From: Gnetum montanum
Taxonomy: Eukaryota > Streptophyta > Gnetopsida > Gnetales > Gnetaceae
Direction of reading: 5' to 3'
Assembly (NCBI GenBank): GCA_015680685.1
Contig: MNCI01017890.1
Location: 578,794-642,793 of the forward strand
DNA: 64,000 nt
Shown: one piece after another, positions 23,634 to 34,699 of the stretch
Numbering within the stretch: the first letter of the stretch is position 1
How the letters are laid out: each line of letters begins with the position of its first letter
Made by a program: the position numbers and the translations under genes
Notes under the pieces: model-generated
Seen by the model: the letters and a program-made list of their open reading frames with translations, nothing else
Told to the model about the DNA's origin: nothing
Database searches by the model: none

Positions 23634-25198
23634 TGTTGTGACTAGAAAAATCAATTGTTGGAAAGACCGAAAAATCTAGTGCACAATAGTCCTCAACCCA
23701 TGAATCCCTAGGGCCTTCATGAAAAATGGGATTCAAGGCACCCTGGCTAGTTTGGCAAATCAAATAGGGACTTACGAAATGCAAAAAGCAATATTAAAAA
23801 TAGAATTGAAATTGATAACATACCTGAATAATCCATAGAAAATAAACTGATATGTTTTGCACACAAAACCTAGAACTTATAAATTTATTGAGAAAGAATA
23901 AAGAATAATTTATAAAAATGTGTACAAATGGTGCTTGAGTGGGTAGCAAGGGGGTTCACTTAGATGGAGGTTAGGGTTCATTGAAGTTAATGCAGTTAAC
24001 TTGACAAGCTATATGTCCTACCACTCCCAATGTTATTGAACATCATATGCTACTACTCTAGATTTGTAGTGTTGGCTATGGTGGGGGTTGAGAAGTGTAA
24101 AGAATTCAAGCTACCCAAGTGCTCTACACTAGGAGTTGGGAATCCCAAGAGTGCAGTGTGGAGCTTGAAAACTCATAAATCCCAAAGGATGTTACAAGGT
24201 CACAAGGTTTTCACATTGGGTTCAAGACAATACAAGTGTGGAAACTGGTAAGAACGCATGAGTTCTTGAGAATTCTCAAGTGTCAAACTGTGAAAAGTTG
24301 AATTATGTAAATATTGTATAACCAATGAAAATATTATCAGATTGCAAAAAATGTAGAATTTTTAGATGGTGTTTGAGGATAATTTTTTTAGGTATTAGGC
24401 CATGAATGGGATTGCAAAATGGATGTAATTTGGTTGCACAATGGCTGCAAATTTGATACCAAATTGTTAGAAATTTTTACTTCATTCACGTGAGATGGGT
24501 GCCCAAATTTGGGAGGTTTCCCTATATAGTAAGTGCCTTCCTCCCATTTTCATTTCATTTACTATAAATAGTAATGATGGCACACCTTCTACACTGGAGA
24601 TGAATCTTCCATGTTGAGCCTTCCACCATCCTTGTTGAAGTGGTTGGTTAATGTTGGAATGCATGGAGTGATGAAATCTGGCTATTGTGGCTTCCATGTT
24701 GATGGGGGTGGGGTGTGGGGGTGGTGTGGGGGGGTGTTTGGGGGTGGAGTTTCCATGCTAGTGGGAAAATTCCATGTTGAGGGGGAAGGTCTCCAAGTTA
24801 AGCATGTAATCTCCATGCTAGGGGAAAGTTTCCAAGTTAAGGGGAAGCCCCCCACCTCTCCATGCTAGGGGTAGGTGAGATTTACCCCCTACAAATTTTT
24901 CCAACGTAGAAAAGTGTATACCCCCCATAAAGCCCATCAAATTACCATTTTTTTCATTCAAAAAGGTATTTTTTAACCCCCAAATCCCAAATATAGACAC
25001 TAGATAACTTTTTTCACTTGGGAAATGAGGCTTTGACCACTTATGAGGCATTTTCAGTCCCAAAAGTATAAAGTATGTAAAATTTCCCACTATGGGTTAT
25101 GATCTTCACGTTTACAATGAAGTTTTACTTCAAGTTTCATGGGGTAAAAGCTAAATGATGAAAATTGATGATAACATGTAAATTTTTGTCATGTTTTA
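23634..25198 (-). repeat. 3' LTR of Tat-1
   Basis: TGTTGTGACTAG at 23634 aligns with TGTTGCAATTGG at 43969, and the two copies match to 'taacatg..ttttgt' at their far ends. A G-rich stretch at 24704-24744, with five or more runs of three or more G, could form a G-quadruplex; the other LTR lacks it. Repeated 'ccatgctagggg' and 'ccatgttgag' motifs at 24690-24870 echo the internal array at 29570-32600. The similar short open frames in both LTRs (24030-24251, 44342-44575) reflect LTR duplication, not a gene. Confidence 0.9.
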
Positions 25199-25214
25199 AT
25201 GGCCCCTCTTTGTT
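25199..25214 (-). other. polypurine tract of Tat-1
   Basis: The minus strand reads CAAAGAGGGGCCAT directly before the 3' LTR, which is the expected place and composition. Confidence 0.75.
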
Positions 25215-25448
25215 GTTGTCTTGAGGATTAACCCAAGAGGCATCGACAAGGAATATAAAATACCACTACATATTATTATGCTAGAATGCATACAGGCCAC
25301 ATGAGAATCAAACTATCTAGGTCATCAAAGTTGCTAGTTTAAGGATTTGGTAGGAAATGGTACCAGTTTAAGGCCCTAGAAAGTTGTGTTACTAGTTGAA
25401 GGTTGTAGCAGACCATTGAAAGCAGGCTCTCTTGTTGATGATTTTTAG
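25215..25448 (-). other. Tat-1 3' untranslated stretch with short repeats
   Basis: Copies of a short motif of the type 'ctagtttaaggcc..ggtag' occur at about 25330-25400. The same motif flanks both ends of the internal block at 28900-38980. Confidence 0.5.
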
Positions 25449-26565
25449 CTACATGTAGTGTGGCTTTAGATAGGAATGATTGAAAAGAGTGGCCAATTCA
25501 TTCACATCCATGTAAAATATTTTGAATGCTCCATTTTGGTAGGATTTGGTGACAAGGAAGGCCCCTTCCCACTTGGCCAAGAACTTGTCCACATGCTTGT
25601 AAATGACTTTAATAACTAGGTCACCCTCCTTGATCTTACACATGATTAAGTTACGATGATGTTGTTGCTTCTGCCTCTCTTGATATTGTTCAATGTGAGA
25701 AAGTGCTTCCAGACATTGCTCCTCCAGTGAGTCTAGGATCATTGTTCATAACTCCTTTCTTTGTTCATCATTGATGAGGTTGATAAAGGCTATTCAAAGT
25801 GATGGAACCTACAATTCAAGATGTAAAATAACTTTAGAACCATAAACTAGACTATAAGAGGTCTTACCAATTACTATATAATAGGTTGTTCTATACATCC
25901 ATAGTGCTTGGATAAGCCTCTCATGTCATTTGTGCTTGCTATTATTAAGCATTATTTTAAGAAAGTTGATGATGGCCTTGTTGCTTACTTCTACTTATCC
26001 ATTGGCTTGAGAGTAATACGGTGATGAGAAAGAATGCTCAATGCCTAGGTCATGATAGAAATATTTTATTTATTGGATAATAAATTATGATCAATTATTT
26101 GTAACTATGGTCATGGGTATGTCAAAATGAGCTACAATGTTATCTAGAATGAATTTGCAAAGTTGCTTAGATGTAGTCTTCCTTGGGGGAATAACCTCAA
26201 CCCACTTTGTAAAGTATTCAGTTGCAATGATGATGAAACTATGCCCTATGGAAGACTTAGGCATTATATGTCTAATGATATCCAACCTCCATCACTAAAA
26301 TGACCATGTTATTTGAGTGGTATGAAACTCAGTTGATGGTACATGTATAAGGTTGCTATATCATTTTCATGTGCCATACTGCTTAACCTTCTACAAGAAG
26401 TCATTTTTCATATGGGACCAATAGTAGCCTAACCATCTAATCTTAGGAGCCATAGCTCTCAATCCTATATGTCCTCCACAAAAAACCTCATGAACCTCCT
26501 CTAGGAATGTTCTAGATTTGATTTTCCCTAATAACTTTAGGAGTATGCCATCATAGGATCATTGA
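25449..26565 (-). pseudogene. Tat-1 integrase (relic)
   Basis: The minus strand reads 'EVHEVFCGGHIG' and 'IRWLGYYWSHMKND' near 26490-26430 (the zinc-binding HHCC region, 'EIHEGxCGxHxG...GYYWPTM'). Next, at 26091-26285, come 'MDIIRHIMPKSSIGHSFIII' and 'YFTKWVEVIPPRKTT', the core with its first Asp. The second catalytic Asp block 'TDNG' reads 'TNN'. At 25449-25742 an open stretch gives 'IKEGDLVIKVIYKH', 'WEGAFLVTKS' and 'DVNELATLFNHSYLKPHYM', the conserved C-terminal end of Tat/Athila-type integrases. Frame breaks and stops separate these pieces. Confidence 0.9.
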
Positions 26566-28870
26566 CATAATGTGTTATCACCTATGATGACATACTACTT
26601 CAATCACATGCGTACAACATCCTTCTGAGTAGTAGTCATCCCTTGTGAGGATTTACCATGCATAATGTAAAATTTGATATCATCATACCACTCCTTGGTA
26701 GCATCAATATGAACAATGGCCACATAGGTATCCTCAGTGCTCTATTTGATGGAAGTAGCATAGTCCATAGTTAAGGTCGGTAACTTACTACACACATCTG
26801 GCATCACACTAAGGGCTAGTGTTGCAATTGCATTAGCTATGATGTTCTCATTTTAGGATATGTGTTAGATATCAATTTCTATGAATTATTGTGATAATTA
26901 CTTTTCTAGGGCACAGTATGGTTGTAAATTTTTAGCTTTACATGCATGGACTTTAGTTACTTGGCTAACCATGTGTTGTGAATCATCGTTGATTGCTAAG
27001 CATCTAATTCCTAGGTTACAAGATATCACCATCCCTCTAATTAGACCCTCATACTCCAATATGTTTTTGGTACATGGAAACCTAAAATAGTAGGTGAAGG
27101 ATTGGATCTCACCATATGAAAATGTTATGATGGAAGTAGCATTGGGCCCATGGCTATTTTAAGCTCTATCAAAGTGCATGACTGTCTCCTAACCCATAGG
27201 CACTTGGATAACAATGTTGACATGCTTATTAGGGAACTTAATATCTATGTCTACATGCTCATAAAGAAGTGAGATTATAAGTGGTATGGCTATAGCTTGA
27301 CCTTTTGTTAAGGATTGAGAGATGTAATGAATCTCAAATTGTACGATTATGGATTTTCATCGGGATATATGACTACTTTTGTAGATGTTGGTTGTTATGA
27401 ATTTGAGTATGCTTTCCTTGTAAATTACATTGACTTGGCTTCTAAAGAGGTGGTTTCTTTACTTCTTCAAGGAGAAGACTAGTGCTAGACAATACTTCTC
27501 CACTTCAGTGTATCAAGCATCATTGGCAACTAACGCATGGCTAAGGTAGTAGAGAGGAAATGGATGTATTAAAGATGGCAAGGTAGATGTAAAATGATAT
27601 ACCTTCTTATGGAGGATAGACTATTGGCAGTTGTGTCAATTCTTGCTTAAGGTTTTCAAAGGCCTCTTGGCATTTAGTCGTCCACTGATAGTGAACTCCT
27701 TTCTTAAGAAAGTATTACATGGATTGTAACTTATCTGTAAGCCTAGTGATAAACCTATGCATAAACTACAATATGCCTTGTAATCTTTAAAGATATTTAA
27801 GGTTGGTGGGTACTTCTAATTTAGATATAGCCTTAACCTTATTAGGATTGACACAGATCCCCACTTCAAATGCTACAAAGCCAAGCATCTTACCAAACTT
27901 AACACCGAAGACACACTTCTTGGGATTAAGCCTAAGCTCTTATGTGAGGCATCATTTAAGCATAAGGTCTAGGTAATTAGCATGGTTATTTGCCACTTTG
28001 GACTTAATTGTTATATCATCCATGTAATCATTAAGAAAACCTAGTATGTAATTGTTAAAGATATAGGTTGTGACTCTCTGGTATGTTGCTCCTACATTCT
28101 TAAGGTCAAAGGACATCATGGTATAACAAAAGTACCCCAAGCAGTCATGAAGGTCATGATGAGTTGATAATCTAGGTTGATCTTAATCTAGTTATATCCT
28201 AAGAAGCCATCAATATAGGAAAACAAGGCATTTTTGGCCATAGTATCGATAATTTCATCAATACTAAGTAGAGGGAAGTCATCCTTGATGGTTGCTTTAT
28301 TTAGGTCTCAAAGATTAATGCAAATACAAATACTTCCATTTTTCTTAAGAACTACCATTATGTTGGATACCCATTCTACATAGTCAACAATCCTAATGAA
28401 ACTAGCTTGGTAGAGCTTTGAGATCTCATCACGAACTACCAAGACCAAATCAAGCCTAATTTTATGCACTTTTTGCTTAACAAGTCTAATGCTAGGATCT
28501 AGTATGATTTTTTGCTAAACTAAACATGGGTCTAGGCCAGGCATGCCTTCATATGATTAGGAAAAGACCTTAATGTTACTTTGTAGGACCTTGGTGATGT
28601 CTTGAGCATATTGAGGTTCCAGTGAGAAACTTAGTTTAAGGGTTTTCTCCCCACCACTATGTGTTGTGACAAGAACCTCAACAAGTGAGTCTTCAATTAT
28701 CTCACCTACCTTTAATTCAAGGGTTTTGACTAGGCTTTTAGGCCATTCTAGAGGTTTTTCTATTGAGTTTATGTGGTCTACTAGACTCTCAAGATCAAGA
28801 TCTAGGCAATTAGGGTTGATACACCTTCAACATCACTGTGAGTCCATGTAGATACAAAGGCAAGAAGATT
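26566..28870 (-). pseudogene. Tat-1 reverse transcriptase and RNase H (relic)
   Basis: On the minus strand 'GEKTLKLSFSLEPQY' and 'SYEGMPGLDPCLV' near 28520-28640 match the RT N-terminal 'GxxxxxxxGxxL' and 'SYxDMPGLDPxxV' blocks. Then 'ISKLYQASFIR', 'WVSNIMVVLKKNGSICICIN', 'LRDLNKATIKDDFPL' and 'GYN*IKI', with Gln of 'GYNQI' changed to a stop. The open stretch 27952-28140 has 'MMSFDLKNVGATYQR' and an intact catalytic 'DYMDDITIKS'. The RNase H region, about 27500-26600, is more decayed. 'GATYQR' and 'PGLDP' favour the Tat/Ogre side of Ty3/gypsy. Confidence 0.9.
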
Positions 28871-28899
28871 TGCTCCTAGGCGCTCATACTTTGATCTTG

Positions 28900-29560
28900 C
28901 ATGTCAAACAAAAGCATGTTAAGTGGCAACTAGGTAAAAGTAAATAAAAAATGCTAACATGCTATAAAATTATGCAAACACATGCAAATTTGATGCAAAC
29001 AAGGTCATCCAAGATTGTTAATGAGGTAAGGATAATTCGACAAAGTGCAATGGTTCAATGAAGATTAATCAAGGGGAAATATAAGAAATAAGGCTATAAA
29101 TGATCAACAAAGACCATAGTTTTCCTAGTTTTAGGCATTAGTGGACCATGATGCTAGCTTAGAGTCTTTTTGGACTATGATGCTCATTTAAGGCCTTAGT
29201 AGGCCATGGTCACATGGTGGTCAGGGTAGGTTAAATCCCACTATTTGATAAAATTCAAAGACCAAACAAAGGAAAATAAGGCTATAATAAGGTAAGTAAA
29301 GAACATATAAGGTTGTATAAAGGTCATAGAAGGTCAAAAAGGTTAATAATGTAACATAAGTCCAAAAAAAAGCCAAAAAACTATGTAATAAGGTAAAAAA
29401 AATTTAAGAAAAATAGGATATATATGGTAAAATCTAGCTAATTTAGATAAAAAAATTGTTGGGTTTTGCTAGTTTTAGGCCTTAGCAGACAATGTTTTAA
29501 GGCTACAAGCTTATTAGGTGAGTTTGGCCATAAGTCAAGGCTATTTTTTGGCTATTTTGA
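28900..29560. repeat. degenerate short-repeat zone, left side of the Tat-1 internal block
   Basis: Repeats built around 'ctagttttaggccttagtggaccatgatg' in pieces (for example 29125-29210 and 29465-29490) alternate with A-rich text such as 'aaggctataataaggtaag'. Counterparts lie at 38600-38780 and 38840-38870 on the other side of the block, and at 25330-25400. No coding sequence is seen. Confidence 0.6.
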
Positions 29561-29569
29561 CCTAGAAAT

Positions 29570-32500
29570 TAAGAGTTTATAGGCTTCCATGCTAGGCCCC
29601 CTTTATTTCCATGTTGGCTAGTGTGGAAGAAGGGACCCTTAGCATGGAAACTAGAGAAAGTGAGTTTTGGAGCATTTTGAGGTCCAAAATTGAGGTTCCA
29701 TGGTCTCCCCAAGATAGCACAGGGCTAGCTCCATCAAAATCAAGCACTCTGATAGTCTATAAAGACTAAAAAGAAAGTTTTGAAGCCTTTCCCCCTTTTT
29801 CCCACATTGTCCAATGTGCAAGAGAGGGGGTTCAGCATGGAGATCAAAGATTCAAGCCAAAAAAAAAAGAGTTAAACAAGGTCAAATAAATAGCCAAAAC
29901 ATTGATTTGGAAGTTGTACATCCCTAGTATGGTATCCCTAGTATGGGATAAACAAGGTCAAATAAATAGCCATGGAAGAATGGGGATAAACTCGCTTCAT
30001 GGATTTAGGGTGGTTTAAGAGCACATTAACCAGGCTCCTAGGCCCCTAAGGTGGTTGATTTTGAGCACATTTGGAGGTCATTTAAGTGCACTTAAGGTCT
30101 TTCCCCCTATTTAACACTAGGGAAGTTACTCCAACATGGAGGGTCTAGGGAAATGGATTTTGGAGGTTAAAACAAGGTCAAATAAGCAAAATCTCAAGGC
30201 TATTAGGTCCTAGGCTTCTCCAACATAGATCTTTGGCTTCCAGGTGTGTCATCTTGTCACCAAAAGTGGAAGAGTAGCTTTTCCCTTTCTGTTCATGATA
30301 TAAAACATGGAATGGGCCTCCTCCAACATGGATGAAGCAATAATCCTAAATGTATGCCAATTTGAGTTAAAATCAACTATGCATGTTAACTTCTAGAGTT
30401 ACTAAGGCCAAGGGCTATGTCTCCATGTCAAACTTTGGCAATTTTGAGTACTCCCAAGTGGTTTTAAAGCTTTTCCATTTTTTTCCATGCTAGGAACAGG
30501 GAAATTAACATGAAATACTAGGAGAAACAACTTTTTGGATAGCTAGGATATGTTTTCTAAGGTTTGAAGGCTCCAATCACTACTAACAAAGTTCTAGAGT
30601 GTGTGTAAGGTTATTTGATGTCATTCTAAGATGTTTATGACCTCCAAATGAGTTTCCTTCTTAGTTCCCATTCTAGGAAGCATGGAGGAGGAGATCCCTA
30701 ATGTGGAAGAACCATAAATCTTAGATTTGTGCTAGTTTTTACCTTAATCAATTCTGCATGTATGCCTCTAGGATTGCTGAAGTTGAGGACTAGGGTTTTA
30801 GCTTAAGTTTGGCTAGTTTCAAAGTTTTCTAAATGGTTTTTGAGTTTCTCCCTCTTTTTCCATACTAGGGATAGTATGCCCAACATGAAATACTAGGGGT
30901 AAATATCTTTTAACCATTTTTTAATCATTTCTGATCATGCATGTTGGTCACCAAGGTTACTAATGCCGATTATCGATGCATACTATCAAAATTTGGTCAT
31001 TTCAATTGCTATGAAGTGAATTTTGATGTTTCCCATTTTTCCCCATTAGGGGTTCCATGCTTAGCATGGAATATTGGGGGAAACACTTTATAGCTATTCA
31101 TGATCAATTTTTATAGGCGTGAGAATCTTAAGATTTGTAAACATGATGTTGGGACACACACAAGGTTTTCTAGCATACATTTAAGGTTTGGAGGCTATTT
31201 TGGAGTCCCCCCAAAGTTTTCCCCATTCTTCCATGATGGGAAACATGGAAGAGGTGGTTCTCAATGTTGAAAAATTGAGGGGTGTTAATTTTTTCTAATT
31301 TTTTGAAATTCTTGCTATGCATATGGGCTTTTAAGGTGGCTAGTATCAATTGTTGTTACCCAATGTTAAATTTTGCTCATTTACAAGGGTTAATAGGCAC
31401 TTTTTAAGCTTTCACATTTTTTCACATTGGGGCTTCCATGCTCAAAGTGGAAGAGTTGGGGAAAGTATTTTTTTAACTATTTTCGATCAATTTTGGTTAT
31501 GCATGAGTATCTACAAGGTTGTTGGCATTGGCTATCAATGTCAAAGGTTGAAATCTGGTTATTTTGAAGGCTATGAAAGGGTTTTTAGCTTCCCCCCTTC
31601 CATCCACGTTAAGGGTGGGAGCCTTATTATGGATAGGATCCCCCTCAACATGAAGAACCAAGAGGATATAGTTTTGATCATTTTAGGTAACTTCTAGAAA
31701 TTCAATAGCTTCCAAAATGGTTGGGTTACTTCCAACAGTCCAATTTCATACAAACTTGCATAGTTTTGGCTTTCCCCCTTCTATCCATGTTGGTACTAGG
31801 ATGCTCAACATAGAAGAGGTCTCCCTAAAATAGGAAATTCAAATCTAGGAAAAATTGATAGCTAATCAAGCATGCATGTCAGCCTCTAGGATTCTCGATG
31901 TCGATAGTTAATGTTTGGTACCAATATCCATCAATTTTTAAGTTTCTAGATGCCTCATGTAGTTTCCCTCTTTCTTCCACATTGGGATTGATGGCTCTAA
32001 TGTGGATGAGAGGGGGATCATAGTTTCATGCCATTTTTTGAATCTTTTCAAGATCTTTGAAAGCTCCAAAGGGTTCCAATAGGGCCTAGGGGTCACCAGG
32101 CTTTGCGAAATCACTATTAGGTAGTTAATCTAGGTTATTCTTTGCTTCTCCTCTTTCATCCAAGCTAGGAATAAGATGTGCAATGTGGATGAAGCCTCCC
32201 TCAATGTGGAAACATCAAATCACAAGGTTTCAACTAGTTTTGACTAGGTTTGGTGAGGTTTTAGGACTGCCAGACATGCTTAGATGGCTTTTAGGTTATG
32301 TAGGGTCTACTTTAGTGTAAAACTTGGGCTAGATGTGTGTTGGGGATAAGAATAGATGTTACACTTCCTTCTTCTATGATAGGCACTATTTCTTTAGTGT
32401 GGAAACCCATGTTGTCTAGTTTTGTCCATATCTTATCCCTTCTAGGAGCCCAAGGTTGAAAATGACAAGTCTTGATTACCAAAAATGGAAAAATAATTAT

Positions 32501-32600
32501 GTTTTAATGTTTCTATGAAGTGGAGGCATGTATCCACATTGAGCATGCTATCCCTAGTGTGTATGCATTGGATTTTAAGGTTTGATCATAACTTTAGGTA
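29570..32600. repeat. tandem array of about 187-bp degenerate units inside Tat-1
   Basis: A pyrimidine-rich anchor followed by 'ccatgctagg', 'ccatactaggg', 'ccattaggggttccatgc', 'ccatgatggg' and similar recurs near 30481, 30667, 30860, 31046, 31231, 31421, 31601, 31785, 31978 and 32160, spaced 180-193 bp. A second anchor 'gcatgt..ctctaggatt..taa' recurs between them (30378, 30757, 31880). Earlier, less regular units start near 29600, 29795, 30105 and 30290, with a local 22-bp duplication at 29875 and 29949. About 15 units can be counted. The open frame at 31350-31697 is an accident of the repeat. Confidence 0.75.
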
Positions 32601-34690
32601 CTTAAGGGATTAAAACCCAACATTGAGGCAATTTTGAATAGAAGGGAAGGTGTATGATAGGGCCTATAATCCAGAAATTTAAAATTTTGAAAAGTGAAGC
32701 TATTTTCCACCAATCTCAGTGTTGAAGAAATTTTTTCCACTTTTTTCACTTGAATGCACTTAGAGTTATGGTGCACTGAATTAGCAGTTGGGGTTTAGAG
32801 GTTGGCATTTAGGTTTAGATGTAGTTTATATTGTTAAATTTTGTAAGTTTTCAATTACAATTGTCATTCTTGCAAACTATGCATTGGACAAGAGCTCTGG
32901 TAAATATTTTTACTATAGAGATCACCAATCTTTAGTGTAGAAGCCTTCCATCTCCCTTGCAGATAATGTTGAATCTTCATCTTCCTCAACTCTCATCCTT
33001 CCTAAGTGTTGAGCCTACAATGACACCCAAGTAGTGTGGAGGGAAGAGATAAAATCCCAAGATTTAGAAGATAGAAAAGCATTCCAGGGAGTTTTTGAAG
33101 GTTCCTAGGGCTATCTCCATCTAGGTCTCATCTGTTACCACTCTAAAGTAGGCATTTCTACCTATTTTTGCTTTCATTTCTTAGCTTTTCTCTATGGTTT
33201 TCTTACATTTTTTTATCACATGTGGGGTCATTTTTCCCACATCTATGTTGACAAAGGGGGTAAAATGAAATGTTGAAAAAATCTCCCTTCTTATTTTGGC
33301 TATTTCCACTTGGATCCATGGTCATTTTGTTGTTTTTGGCTTAATGGACTCAATTTTTTAAATTAAGCATGCTATTTTCATGCTTTTTCTCAAAATTTGA
33401 GGTAAGGGCCCTTTTTGTCAAATCTAGGCTTAAGGATTTGTTAAAATTAAATTTTAACAAAATCATACCCCATAATTTTGGTACTTTTTCTAATGGGTAT
33501 CAATTGTTTTGGCTATTTTTGCTATGTTTTTATGGATACATTAAGTTCGGTTTTAGGAATTTTAGCTTTTTACATCAAAAAGAAAGCAATGTTGTGTAAT
33601 TTTTCCTAATAAAATGGCTAAATATTTGATTATATGGGTTCGTGGAACTTCATTTAAGCTTTTTGATGCCTATTTTCTTGTTTGATTTGCATTAATAATG
33701 ATGGAGTTATGACTATTTTCCTAAGTTCATGCAATTATGTTTTTAGGCTGTTTTTAGATTTTTATGTAAGTTCATGAAAGTTTTCTAAGAAAATGGCAAG
33801 AGTTTTGTCTAATTTTTGGCTATTTCTAAGTATTTGTGGCTTCAGCTTTCCAATAGAGGTGAAATCACTCCAATTGAACTTAAAATGAATTTGTAATGAG
33901 TTGTTTATTAAGCCTATGTCAAAAGGAGGTTTGTGTTGATTCTTGAATTTTGTCCACATTGATGAATTAATTCTAAAAAAACGACAAGGATTTTGAATTT
34001 TCTTTAAGCGTGGGCACATTGAACTCAATTTAACCTTTCAAATGGTGCTAGAATCACTCCATTTAGAGCTTAAACAAATTTTTGGCAAATTTTTTATTAA
34101 CCCTACATGAAAGAGGGTTAATGGTGATGGCTATGATTTTTTGCTGATTTCATCTATATTTTATGTAAAAATGGCTATGTATTTCTATTTTCAATGGTTA
34201 TGGCTACAAGGCTTATGAATTTAGAATTCTTTCCATGGTGGAATCATTGAAATTAAAGCTTGTATGAATTTTTGATAAATTTTTGGTTATCATTGTGTAA
34301 ATAAGGCAAAATCATAGTTGTAGCACATTACTCCTTTGGGGATGGAAGTGATCAATATGTGTAGCTTTTCTTGCTAATATGGAAAACTTATGCTTTAAAT
34401 TTTTTTTATGTAAATCAAAAGTTTTGCTATTTTTAGAAGGCTTATGGTTATATGGTTTTTTTTTACTTTAAATTCTTTTTCTAAATTTATGGATGTTTTA
34501 GATGCTTTTTTTCTAAATTTATTCATGTTTTAGATTAAGGCTTAGCTTTGGCTATAATATTTTTCTTTTATGAAATTTCTTAAGCTACCTTAGATAAACA
34601 CCTTAGATCTTTTTATATAGGCTAATTTCACCTCTTACTAGAAGTTTTCTCCAAATTTTCTAAGCAATTTCAATTGCTCATAATGCTTTT
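32601..34690. other. AT-rich segment of the Tat-1 internal block, no recognised feature
   Basis: T-rich on the plus strand. Two loose near-repeats are visible, around 'caatagaggtgaaatcactccaattgaacttaaa' type text at 33850-33890 and 34050-34080, and similar 'ggtggaatcattgaaattaaagctt' near 34240, spaced about 190-200 bp. They may be a more decayed continuation of a tandem array. Open frames at 33369-33599 and 33762-34028 have no recognisable motif. Confidence 0.4.
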
Positions 34691-34699
34691 GTTTTGCTT

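Noticed and set aside
24030-24251. Open frames at 24030-24251 and 44342-44575 encode similar peptides ('VEKCKEFKLPKCSTLGVGN' and its variant).
   Set aside because: They are the same position in the two Tat-1 LTRs, so similarity comes from LTR duplication. There is no start-context or domain evidence for a gene.
31350-31697. A 115-codon plus-strand open frame.
   Set aside because: It lies inside the 187-bp degenerate tandem array and is not repeated as a frame from unit to unit.
29570-32600. Regularly spaced repeats considered as a CRISPR array.
   Set aside because: Units are degenerate throughout with no constant repeat and unique spacers, and the setting is plant retrotransposons.
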